From positions 28,674 to 92,673 of the forward strand of contig MSJI02000553.1 in NCBI GenBank assembly GCA_001931905.2: 64,000 bases of DNA. Reading direction: 5' to 3'. The stretch comes from Cladosporium sp. IMV 00045. Its lineage: Eukaryota; Ascomycota; Dothideomycetes; Cladosporiales; Cladosporiaceae. Below the pieces are notes generated by a model, which was not told where the DNA came from, did not search any database, and saw only the letters and a list, made by a program, of their open reading frames with translations. Positions 10,650-21,018 of the stretch are shown here, in pieces. Position numbers and translations under genes: made by a program. How positions within the stretch are numbered: the first letter of the stretch is position 1; each line of letters opens with the position of its first letter.

Positions 10650-12622
10650 CTAAACCTCATCACCCCCATAAAGCCCCTCCTCCAACCCCTTAATCTGCAA
10701 CGCCAACAACCTAGAATAATACCTACACATGGCCAAATTCCCCCCATGGAACCAGAACCCCTCATGCCCACTCCTCTGCCAGATCGTGCGCATCTCGCCC
10801 TCGTCATTGAAGCCCCAGACATCTCCCACCCTGTCCGCCACGCGTCCCCGAAAATCGCCCGCGTCTGCGTTCGCATGTTCGCATACCCCGTCGCGAACAC
10901 GATCTCGTCCGCTTCCAGCTCCGAGCCGTCCGCGAATCGCAGGCCGTGCGGGAGCACGCAGGATATCTCCTGCCCTTGCTTCACTTTGATGTCCCCCGAC
11001 GCGATCAATTCCGAAGCGCCCACGTTGATGTAATACCCGCCTCCGCGCTGGAAATACTTGATAAACAAACCCGCCTCATCAGGTCCACGATCGACTTTGA
11101 ATCCCGCCTTAGCCAGCCCATCCAACATCTCGCGATCATGCTCCGCCTGCAAAGCGCACACTTTGACCTGCAGCGCTTTCAGCACCGGCGTCGGCAGGCC
11201 GTGCAGCAGCGTGTCCGCTTCGTCGACTTCGGGGCCGTTTTCGCAGAAGAGCCCTTTCAGTCCGACGTCTGTGATGGCGCGCGAGGACACGACGTGCGTG
11301 CTTGAGCGTTGCACGATGGTGATATCGTAGCCTTTCTCGAGGTAGTCTTGCGCGATGTCGTGGGCGGAGTTGCAGGAGCCGATTACGATGGCTTTTCTCT
11401 TTTTGCTGGAGTCGGAGGATGCTGGTTGCTCTTCCGCGCCGGGGAAGTCGGAGGAGTGGCAGAGCCGGGTGCCTGCGAAGCTCTCCATGCCGCTGATGGA
11501 GGGCATGTTTTTCTTGCCGGAGTGCCCGGTCGCTTGCACGATGTGGCGCGGGTGGAAGGTGCGGGTTTCAGTCGTGCCGTCTTCTTGAGTGCGCTTCACT
11601 GTTACGGTCCAGCATTTCTTCTCGCTCTCCCACTGGGAGCTCACGAGCTCAGCCCTGGTCCAGATGTTGAGTTCGAGCAGAGTGGCGTAGGATTCGAAGA
11701 ACTGCGCCAGTTTGTCTTTGGGCGTGAAGATTGGCCATTGGGGCGGGAATTTCTGGTAGGGGAGATGGTCGTACCAGACTGGATCGTGTAGGACGAGCTG
11801 GTGGTAGCGTTTGCGCCAGTTGTCGCCTACGTTGGCGTGTTGATCGATGACGAGGGTGTTGACTCCGAGGGTTTTGAGGCGGGCTGAGATGGTGAGACCT
11901 GCTTGGCCGCCTCCTGTGGGATGTCAGTGAAATCGACTTTCAACTCGGACTGTGGGAGGATCCATACCGACTACGAGTACTGCCGGCTCACTGCCTTCCT
12001 CGTAGTTTTCCTCTGCAGCCCTCCTCTCCACCCAGTTCTGTCGCCCGGGCTTGCCTCCATGCTGCACACCCACAGGTCTTCTATCGTAAATGGCCTGCTC
12101 ATGCCCTTTGATCTCCTCCAGTCTTGTGTAAAGCGTGAAAACCTTCCACTGCCCACCTTCCTCGACTAAACGAACCAATCCCAATCCAGTCCCGATGACT
12201 GTGTCAATGGTGACGAAGAACTGCACGCCTACCACTTCACCATCAGCATCGAACGGTGCGAGCTTGGGTGCTCTGACTGCGTTGGTTGTGTCGATTTGGA
12301 GCGCTTTGATCCGAAATCCGTCCCTGGAAGTCGAGGCGGATTTCAGGAAGTCGTGGATCTGTGGCGGACTTTGGACGGTGCGGAAGGACCAGATTAGGGC
12401 AAGGTGGTCTCGCCAGAAGCCTTGCTCGATGAAGAGCTGGGATAGTTTGAGGAGGTCGGGTTTCTTCAAGGTATTGTTGAAGGTGGTGATGAAGTTGGAT
12501 GCAATGTCGAGGGGTTGGATGGGTTTGATTGGTTTGCTTGTTGAGGGAAAGCTTGCGGCTGCGATGTTCACTGAGCCTGGCACTGGCCGCATGTGTGAGG
12601 GGATGTCGATGGCTACTGCCAT
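10650..12622 (-). CDS. FAD-dependent monooxygenase (FMO type) with N-terminal NTF2-like region; one frame break
   Basis: Exons 11968-12622 and 10650-11913, intron of 54 nt (GTATGG...CCCACAG), about 639 residues. Residues 40-200 resemble the NTF2/SnoaL-like region that precedes the flavin domain in this fungal class (FWRDHLALIWSFRTVQSP). The FAD Rossmann motif VVGGGQAG spans the splice site; the FMO segment HADVGDNWRKRYH-like (seen as HANVGDNWRKRYHQL) follows, then GTRLCHSSDF, the second nucleotide-binding loop VIGSCNSAHD and ATGYANMR. Near 10841 the frame shifts by one missing base: the expected continuation VADRVGDVWGFNDEGE is present in the next frame and runs to the TAG at 10650. No intron fits there. 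It probably oxidises a small organic substrate with NADPH; the substrate is unknown. It is divergent from an AlcR-like regulator. Confidence 0.85.
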
Positions 12623-13145
12623 GATGAGATGTCTTCAGAGAAACTGGGAGCGTGTGAGGTGTCGAAGAGGGAGTTTAGGTTGATCAATTCGATGCTCTTG
12701 CCGTTTTTCTTGAGGTTGGGAATACTGCAATACTTATACCTCTTGTCCGCAATACCAATAATTGCGTGCAATATGGGTCCATGTTTAGGATGTTTACATA
12801 CCGATGTGGAACTCCATCGCAAAACGCCACGTCAAAGTCGGAACCGCTTTGCAAGAGCGGGTCCGCACTTATAACAAGAGACGGGCCGCGTCGGTTCCGA
12901 CTGCACCCTTCGACTTCTCGTCACGGCATCACCAAACATGATTAGTGCTTTTCACTCCACTCCACGTTCGCTTGCAGTCCCACACTCCGGGGAAGTGGAG
13001 CTGTGGAGGTCAAGATGAGGGGTATTCCTGCGAGTGAGTTATCGCCCGGCCGGCCGGCATTTTAGTGATCACTTCGGGCGTGATGCCACACAAGATAACG
13101 ACACCATCTGTCAGTCTTTGTCTCTCTGGAAGTTAGCACGACATC
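12623..13145. promoter_or_regulatory. Bidirectional promoter between FMO and AlcR-like regulator, with clustered WGCGG sites
   Basis: Contains three WGCGG motifs (either strand) in 24 bp: CCGCT at 12844-12848, AGCGG at 12856-12860 and CCGCA at 12863-12867. A fourth, CCGCA, is at 12747-12751. WGCGG is the core recognised by Aspergillus AlcR, and the divergent gene encodes a zinc cluster of that class. A CG-rich repeat (13044-13058, CCGGCCGGCCGG core) and a perfect 10-bp palindrome AGTGATCACT (13064-13073) sit closer to the regulator. Function is inferred, not shown. Confidence 0.45.
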
Positions 13146-15701
13146 ATGTCAGCCATGCGAGTCCGCCGCCAGAACCACTCTTGTGAGCAATGCAGGCGAT
13201 CGAGAAAAGCTTGCGATGGCTACCTCCTCAACAGCCTTAGTGTCCATGAACGAGGACTTGATACCTCCCTGCGTACATGTTCGTACTGTGCCAGGACGGG
13301 GAAAACCTGTAGCTACAACCCTTCCTGGACAGAGGCCCACTCCGTCGCAAAAACGCAATCTGCACTGGCGACTGGCCTATGGCCTGAAGACTATTCATCT
13401 GCACCACCAACGAAGCGACGAAAGACTAATGAATTATTCGGCACTCAGTCAACCAACTCTATAGGCTCTCTTGATCAGTTGCCAGATCTATCAAATGCCA
13501 CAACACAGAGCACCGGCAACGATGGCAGTCTTGATGATATGCTCCCAGCTTTTGGGCCATCAGATGCAAACGATGCTTCGTTCTGGGGAGATCCTGCTCT
13601 TAGCATCAATTGCTCGTATTCGCTATCTCCAAACAGCTCAGTGGACTCGGCATGTCTGGACATCTTTTCAAACTCGTATTCGGGAGATGTAAGTCTGTCC
13701 CAAAGCTTCTGCGCGATGCAGCAAACTCCATATTACGAAATGTGGCCAGGAAACAACTCGATAGATAGAGTCACCTGCTCGTCTGCCGTCAGCGACCAAG
13801 ATACGACTGCACTCTATGAAAGCGGTTCAACCATGCCAACCTCTGACGAGAATCTGGTATGCTCATCTCATCCGGAACAGAAGTCCTTTGAGAGCAAGGA
13901 GACCACAGAAGGAAGAGAACACAGACGGGGACTAGTCAAAAAGAGGCCGACAGCTGCTCAAGCTCAACCATTTCATGTCGACTTTGGACTCATGGCTTCG
14001 ACCAACAATGCGCTGATAACGGATAGCCTTCTTGGTATCTATCACGACGTACTTGAGAATAACTTAGCGTGCTGGCTGTCGGAGAGTACCTGTCCGTACC
14101 AAGTTCAATCTTCTCGACAGCTTAAAGCAGGCCACGACACAACAGCCAGCCAAATCGGAGGTGCCACTTGGTCAAATCAGATATACCATCGCGTCGTTCA
14201 ACTCGACAGGGTGGCAAGAAAGACTGGTCAATTGCAGCTCTCACGAGACGAGAACCGAGCAGCCTCCAAAGCGCTGTCACTTGCTATCATGGCTTTCGCC
14301 ACCCAGTGGTCCCAAGGAAAGCCACGAGACCCGACCACCAATGCAATGGAGTGAAACCGAGCCTGATGACTCGGCCCTTGAGGAAGAAGACGAATTCGAG
14401 CACAACATCAGAGAGTCTACCTGGGAGCAAGCAAAAGTGCACTACAAACCTGCTCAGACCTGGAGTCATATCGTGTCATATATGCAGAGCTCATATTCGG
14501 ACTGGTCCAAAAGCCAATAGCACGAGGCAAAAGCAGGTCAAAGCCAGTGCACACCAGGAGAATATCTCAAGGAAACAAGATGTCACGAAATTGTTGGCAT
14601 CACAAAACCAATCTGTCATCGTTGAACGAGCAACTCGCAAGGCTCATACAATGAAATTCCGTCTCGAACCACCGAGATTGGCTTCGGCACTCCGCAACAG
14701 GAGACACACCAACGAGAAAACTAGCACCAGAGAACAAGTCGACCATAGGACTATTGTACTGGCTCGCTGTCATGCTAGACACCGTCTCATCATCAATAAG
14801 CGAGAAGCCTGTTGCACTTTCGGACGAAGACTGTCAACACGAAGACCTGCCCAGAAGACCAACACTTCTAGGCAGTCTCCATCAAAGCTGGGAAGCTAGA
14901 CTGTTCATCCAAGACGACCTAGAAACTCCATCATTGTCACTCAACTGGCCTTGCGACCTCCAAAAAGCCGCCGAAGCAGTAACAAGATCTGCACCGGTCA
15001 AAGTGCTACTCTTCCGCTACGTCTCTTATCTGCAGAATTCCTTGCGTAAGCGAGACTTCGGTAAGCCGATCGAAGACATCATTCGAGGAGCTCTGCTTCT
15101 GTACGAATACTGGAACAAAACATATGCCTCCTTCTTCTGCGGCTTGATTCGAGATTATGAGGTCGTGCCGCCTCGCATCAAGAGTTGGTTCGTCTGCATC
15201 GTCGTTCCGTGGCACCTGGGTGCGCTCATGCTGGCGGATCTTATCGAGTTCATTGACAACAACGATATGGGTGTACATCTGAAAAGCAGTGTGCGGATTG
15301 CAACAAATCTGCATCAGGAGATGCGAGAGGCGAGTGCCAACGAGCTCGCTGATATCGCCAATGCTACGACCCCCAGTCAGGATGATTTGAGCAGCCGACA
15401 ACTGCCCAATATGCACTTCGCTGTGAATCAAGGCTCATTACTCACCGAACCGTGGACGATTCTCCTTGTCAATGCATTTTCCAAGGCGGCCTTACACCAC
15501 CTAGAAGCATTGCACAAGCTGGAGGAGCATGGAACTTCAAAGTCGGGTCAGATGAGTGAATCAGTACAGACTGCAGTCCAAAGACTTGAATCCTGTGCTC
15601 GATGTCTCCGCTTTCTAGGGCGGAAGACTGGTGTTGCTGAAGATATTGCCCTTGTCTTTCTTGACGCGATCAGGAGCCACAGATCAAATCGCTCAGCTTG
15701 A
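13146..15701 (+). CDS. AlcR-like Zn2Cys6 transcription factor, reading frame disrupted in the middle
   Basis: The N-terminus has a binuclear zinc cluster with cysteines at residues 13, 16, 23, 45, 48 and 55. The long 21-residue spacer between Cys3 and Cys4 and the preceding RRQNHSC resemble Aspergillus AlcR, not ordinary C6 factors. After a Ser/Thr-rich linker comes the fungal regulatory region: KALSLAIMAFATQWSQG, WEQAK/SALQTCSDLESYRVIY, VERATRKAHTMKFRLE, GLLYWLAVMLDTVSSS. These conserved pieces lie in different frames between about 14318 and 14721. One extra base (AAA run 14318-14320) and four missing bases (near 14433, 14518, 14670, 14718) would link them. The net change is a multiple of three, so the first 390 and last 315 codons share a frame. 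It is either a burst of assembly errors or a decaying gene. No introns fit. The corrected length would be about 852 residues. Probably nuclear; may regulate the adjacent FMO. Confidence 0.7.
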
Positions 15702-16107
15702 TCGTTCCAGTTTATTGGAGGCTAAGGCTGATGATCTCTTCTGAGACCCTCCGGCTGGACTGAAGGTGACACGACCGATGGCTGCCACTACCACAAGAAT
15801 GTGAAATCCATCTCTTCGCCGTGGAGACAGCGTCAATATACGGATGATTCGATGCCTACGATCGGGGCTTGAATCGCTTCCTGGGCACTCGCAGATAAGT
15901 CTCTCGTAATCTTTCCGGAAGTTCTCAGTCCTGTTTGAACTGCGATACGGCACTCTCAATACAGCCTACTTATCACTGAAAACTATTCCTTCCATGGTGC
16001 AACATCCTAGCATTAACGTCAGGGACTAAATGCAATGATGGCAATTCGGAAGCGTATTTCGTAATGACTCCCAGATTCCATGCTGTATCAGCTATATCGC
16101 CTCCGTC
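15702..16107. other. Intergenic between convergent genes
   Basis: 3' regions of the regulator and the carboxylesterase. Nothing further seen. Confidence 0.5.
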
Positions 16108-18101
16108 TTACAATCTAGCCGCATCCAAGACCTCCTCAGACATCCACCACTCCTCCCGCAAGTTTTGTGCCTTCTGCGAGACCTCTACCTGGGTCCCCGT
16201 CGAGTTTCCGAATTCACTTGTCCAGGTATATCCAAACTGCGGCACCAACCTCACAGGCGACTCCACAAAATCGCTCAACGCTCCATAGTGACTCCATGCA
16301 GGTGAGTTGGCAAGTCTCTCGCTATTCGGATTTCCAGTGCGGACGAATGATCCAATGTATGCGCGCCATTCATAGGCGATGGCTCTCTCGAAATCTGTCA
16401 TGATCGCTGTTGCGTTTTGGAGATAAGAGTTATCCGCTGAGTGGGCGACGTAGCTCAGAGGGTGGGATAGATCGGTGTAGTTTGTTCCGACGGCTGGCAT
16501 AGGTGTTAGGAACGACGCTCTAAACTCTATGGTATAGAGGAACTATGCTGGACTTGATGGACTTACTGGGAGCATTGAATCGGAACGTCCATACTTTCTC
16601 AGGCCCGATCTTCGCACTCATGTACCTCCCAATCAATCTCTCTGAACCCGTGATGCCCGCCTCGCCGAAATTGTTCAGAGACTGGATGTACGCTTTGAAG
16701 TCTGTCAAGAAGAAGTTATCCGGGGCAGAGGAGCCGAAAGTCTCGTTGACGGGATAGAAACTGATGGCTTTCTCTATCTGGCTGGACGTCAAGTTGAAGA
16801 TCTGATTTGCTGAAGGGCTGAGAGTCGCGTTGCGAGGTGCGGTGTTGGCTCCCTCATCATTGACCGCGCCTGCAATTACTGGAACATGGGCGACTTTGCC
16901 TGCTTCGAAGAGGCGGGTGATGCTGTCTGTGAGTGTGACGCCATCTATCATAGGAGAGAAGGCGCCGAAGGATCCGAATGTGAGGTTTTCGAACTTGCTG
17001 AAACATGAATCGTTAGCTAGCGCTTTAGTTGAAAATAAATTGGGTCACTCACCCGCTGGGCGCAGTATAGTCACCTAGAGCAGCGTAAGCATCAACCAAC
17101 GCCGAAACCGACGCATTCTGGTAGCAATCGAGCTGAGGCTGGCCCTCGGTGCAATTGAGCATGTCGAAGAACACAGCGTTGCGATCATCCAATTCTTCAA
17201 TTTTGAACATGGGCGAACGCTGAACAGACCGAGGTATAGCTTTCTGGAACAACCCTTCCGAATCCCCATCATACAAAGCCATCTGTGAAACAACGGCATA
17301 CCCGCCTCCCGATTGGCCCATGATGGTGATGTGGTTAGGGTCACCTCCGAACGCTGCGATGTTCTGTTTGACCCACTTCATGGCTAGGCGCTGATCGAGC
17401 AGTCCGGCATTGGCGGACGGCAAGGAGGGGTGTGCCATGAAACCCAAAGCTCCCAGGCGATACCCGACATTGACGGCGATGAAGCCCTGGCTTTGACTGA
17501 CCCAGTCGCTGAAATCGTTGTTGGGGGCGGCGCTGTATTGCAGTGCACCTCCCTGAAGTTTGCAGTGTTCATTAGACAAGTGTGACAGATAAGCTATGTC
17601 ATAGATCACTCACATGGATATAGAACATCACCGGCAACGAAGAGTTCGAGCTCGCACTCGCTGGCTTCCAGATCCAGAGTTTCAAGCAGTCTTCTTGACC
17701 GGGACCAGCCCTGACACCAACAATGTTGCTATTGATCGTACCGTATGGTGCGCCGGTGAATTGTACGCAACGTAGCGCATCAGTCGAAGCATCGAAGATT
17801 GCAGTGTCATTTTGAGCTTCGAGGTTCGATGGTGGCATGAAGCGTAGTGATCCGATCGGTGGCTTTGCGTAAGGGATGCCTTTCCATGATTCCACACTAA
17901 GATCATCTATAAGAAAGTGTGCAATGGTAACGAAGAGAGGCTGCAAGCTGCTTACGTTCCGTTATTTTGCAGGATGCCTTGATAAATTCCTGCTGGACCT
18001 AAATCAACGATAGGCTTGTCGTCGTTGGTATTGCGGTGTCTGATCGTTGACGATGCAGCTGTCGCCGCCAATGCAGTGAGGAGTAGTCCCGACAGCATCA
18101 T
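16108..18101 (-). CDS. Secreted type B carboxylesterase/lipase
   Basis: Five exons (17956-18101, 17614-17896, 17053-17552, 16567-16997, 16108-16493) with introns of 55-73 nt in frame, 581 residues. The first 18-20 residues form a hydrophobic signal peptide. Family signatures: WKGIPYAKPPIGSLRF near residue 50, EDCLKLWIWKP (EDCL motif), and the nucleophile elbow GQSGGGYAV with the catalytic serine. A later acidic and His region (YVAHSADNSYL) fits the cholinesterase-like fold, but the catalytic His could not be fixed with certainty. It hydrolyses carboxylic esters or lipids outside the cell; substrate unknown. Two ATGs in tandem (18101, 18098) make the start slightly ambiguous. Confidence 0.88.
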
Positions 18102-19581
18102 AAAACGACCGTGTCAAGTCCACTAGGTTGTCTTTTTGGATGGGGGCTCAGACACGATAACCCCGTGTAGAACAAACGGTACTCTTCGCTTGTACAGTGT
18201 AAGGACACACCTACTATGTATGCTCATATTGGATATGGCCATGCGGGGTACAGGATGAATCTTCACCAGAGGATCATCATACTAATGATGCCCATGGGGA
18301 TAACCCTGACATTGGAGATTGTGCGTTGTAGATCTACTGAAGAATTACCTTTTGCAGGTTGAGATTTCTTCCGCGTGCCACAATTATTAGCCACCTCCCA
18401 GATGAACCTCGGTCTTCATCATGTCAATTACCGGAATTGCCGAACAGGACTATATACTAGATTTTCGCAGTGTATGAGACAATGCGAAGACGTATTCCTA
18501 CTGTATACAAGTGATTGACTTTGCAATCAAAATTGTTTCGTCCTGGGCATGAGCTAAGCCACGGTAACGTTTATGGATCAAGGGCCGATCGAGTCATTGT
18601 TGCCAGGACTACAGGTTTGTAAGAGCCACAAATATGATCGCTTTGGAGAGAATAGGAGAAATGGATCTGAAGACTCCTCGAGGCAGACAATGTATATATA
18701 CATTGATTCAGACCATGACCAAGACGAAAAGCATGGACCCGCTTGAGACATTCCGGACTTATGGCGGACCCGCAGGTCGAGACTGCTTTCCGATGATATT
18801 GAGAGAACAATGGGGGACCTTACCTAAGGCTTTGATAATATGCGATCTTAAAATGAAGAGAGTTACCTAAGCCTTTCAACCCTCGCGGGGCTCCAGAGCG
18901 AGACCAGTCCAAGCGTTTGACCTGCCCGTGGGGAAAAATCGATGTTTGCTTCCTAACCCTCCCGAGAACCGATGCAAACCGTGAACACTGGATGTTGGTA
19001 CCGGCGGCGAGAAAAAAACAGGGGAAAAGAAACAAAGGTTGACACTCGCAGTCGATGCATCAGGCATTCAACATACATGAGATTGGAGTGGAAGTGTGAG
19101 CATACGTATCGATGATGAAAAGAAAAGGAGGGCCTACTCATAGTCCAAAGCCAGTACGATCGATCAAGAAATTGCTTGATACTACAGGTTAGCAGACAAG
19201 CTTCGTTCAATTGCTTAGCCCTACGAGATCGCCCGACGACTGTTATATTCATTACGGCACCAACTCGCATAAAAGTTCCCTGATCGTCCTCATGCCTCGA
19301 ACATGCGTGTTGAGTCAATATGACACCAGATCCATCCGAGATAATAGTTCAACCTAAAACGATTATCGGAAGCTACTGCATCTCAATACATCGACAATAC
19401 CCCCATGAAACGATTCGAAGACGCGTCAAGTCGGAAATGAATGCCATTATAACCCCTTCGAACACCGGTCGTGTGGGCCTTGTGTGAGAGTCTGCCGGTT
19501 TGTCTCTTCTACAATTCCAACCTTTTGACGTCCCAGCATCCTCCCACTCCGCCACGGTAATCTGCAATCTAGTCGCCGAAA
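18102..19581. other. Intergenic, 1.5 kb
   Basis: AT-richer stretch upstream of two divergent genes (carboxylesterase and acetate-permease family). No convincing coding sequence, RNA gene or repeat was found. Confidence 0.4.
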
Positions 19582-20633
19582 ATGGCCTCGAAAGACGTCG
19601 ACGTCGAAGCGTGCTCGACGCCCATCAGCCTCCCGCCTAAACCATGTCGTGCCATCGGCAACCCGGTAAGCAAATAGTAAAACAAGGGGAAAAAGGGAAA
19701 AGAAAACACCCCTCCACCCCCTACCTTCCTGTAGCCACGTACCAAACTGACCAACCCCATCTCAGTCTCCCTTAGCAATGGGCGGCTTCGCAACCACCCT
19801 CCTCACCCTCTCCCTCTCCATGATGGGTTTCCGCGGCGTGCACACCCAAACCGTGTTTGTCGGCGACCTCTGCTTCGCAGCGGGTATTGGCATGCTCATC
19901 TCCGCGCAGTGGGAGATTGTGCGCGGGAACACTTTCGCTTATACCGTGTTGAGCGCTTTTGGTAGGTCGAGTCCGACAGGCTTGCGGTGTGGATTGGTAT
20001 GGTTGAAAGGATTCGGGATGATGGGCTGATTCGGTCTTCTTCCGCCGCTTGCGTATAGGTCTGTTTTACGGCGGATACGGAGCGACGCTCATCCCTGCCT
20101 TTGGCATCGTGGATCGCTACGGCGGGCAGACGGCCGAGTATTATAATGCGGTTGGATTCTTCGTCTTGAGTGAGTCCTGCCATTCCAACAAATCCACCGA
20201 CAGAAACGCATGCGTGTTGCTCGCGCAGGATGACAGCGCTGACAATCCTCCTCCAGTCTGGGCCGTCCTGGACCTGATCTTCATCATCGCCTCTCTACGC
20301 ATGTAAGCCCCCTGCCTAGCCATCCCACTGCAAGCAATAAACCACAACCCCACTAACACCTCATTCAGCAACGTAACCACGATCCTCATCTTCGTCACAA
20401 TCGAACTCTGCTTCAGCCTCGACGCGGCCTCCTACTTCGCGCTCGCCGACGGGCACGCAGCGGCCAGCACGGCTCTGCTTAAAGCCGCAGGGGCGTTTGG
20501 TTTTGTGTCCGGCTTGTTGGGCTTCTATGCCGTGGCGCAGGGGTTATTTGTGGAGAGCTTGGGGGTTGAGCTGCCGATGGGGGATACGTCGAGGCTTTTC
20601 GCGGGGAGGGGGAGGAGGGAGAAGGTTGTTTGA
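19582..20633 (+). CDS. GPR1/FUN34/YaaH (acetate transporter) family membrane protein
   Basis: Five exons: 19582-19665, 19766-19961, 20059-20169, 20257-20302 and 20369-20633 (233 residues, frame continuous). The signature NPxxLxxxxF appears as GNPSPLAMGGF, split by the first intron right after NP. Six hydrophobic helices follow, with the conserved FYGGYGATLIPAFGI in the third. The family includes yeast Ato1 (Ady2) and Aspergillus AcpA acetate uptake proteins and Yarrowia Gpr1. Acetate, succinate or ammonium transport at the plasma membrane is the family role; which one applies here is not known. The length is shorter than typical fungal members (about 280) because the N-terminal cytosolic tail is only about 25 residues. 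The many small exons suggest the model should be checked with RNA reads. Confidence 0.85.
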
Positions 20634-21018
20634 GGGGGTTTTGGTGCGGGTGTGTTTGCGGTTGTAAGTTGGTGATCGGTGGGGAAATTGTGGTGAAGGT
20701 TGGGGGGTGTCTGAGAAACAAGGCTTGGATTGTCTGGATGAATCTGTCAGTGAATTATTGCAATATGACATTCAAAGAATGAAACTGGTCATCAAACATG
20801 AGTCTTACAATTGATAACTGACTCTGGAGCGAAGATTTGGTAGCGAAAATGACCATGGCACAAACAGCACCACAGCAGCTTCTACATGTATGCATGCATC
20901 AAAAGCTATGTAAAATATGCTATTCCATTTCTCCGAAAGCAACACCCCCTTGAACTTTTTAAATTGTTTCATCACACCATTAAAAGAGAAGCGACACTGC
21001 TCCAGCGTCTGAAGGCAT
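20634..21018. other. Intergenic between convergent genes
   Basis: 3' regions only; no gene or RNA seen. Confidence 0.5.
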
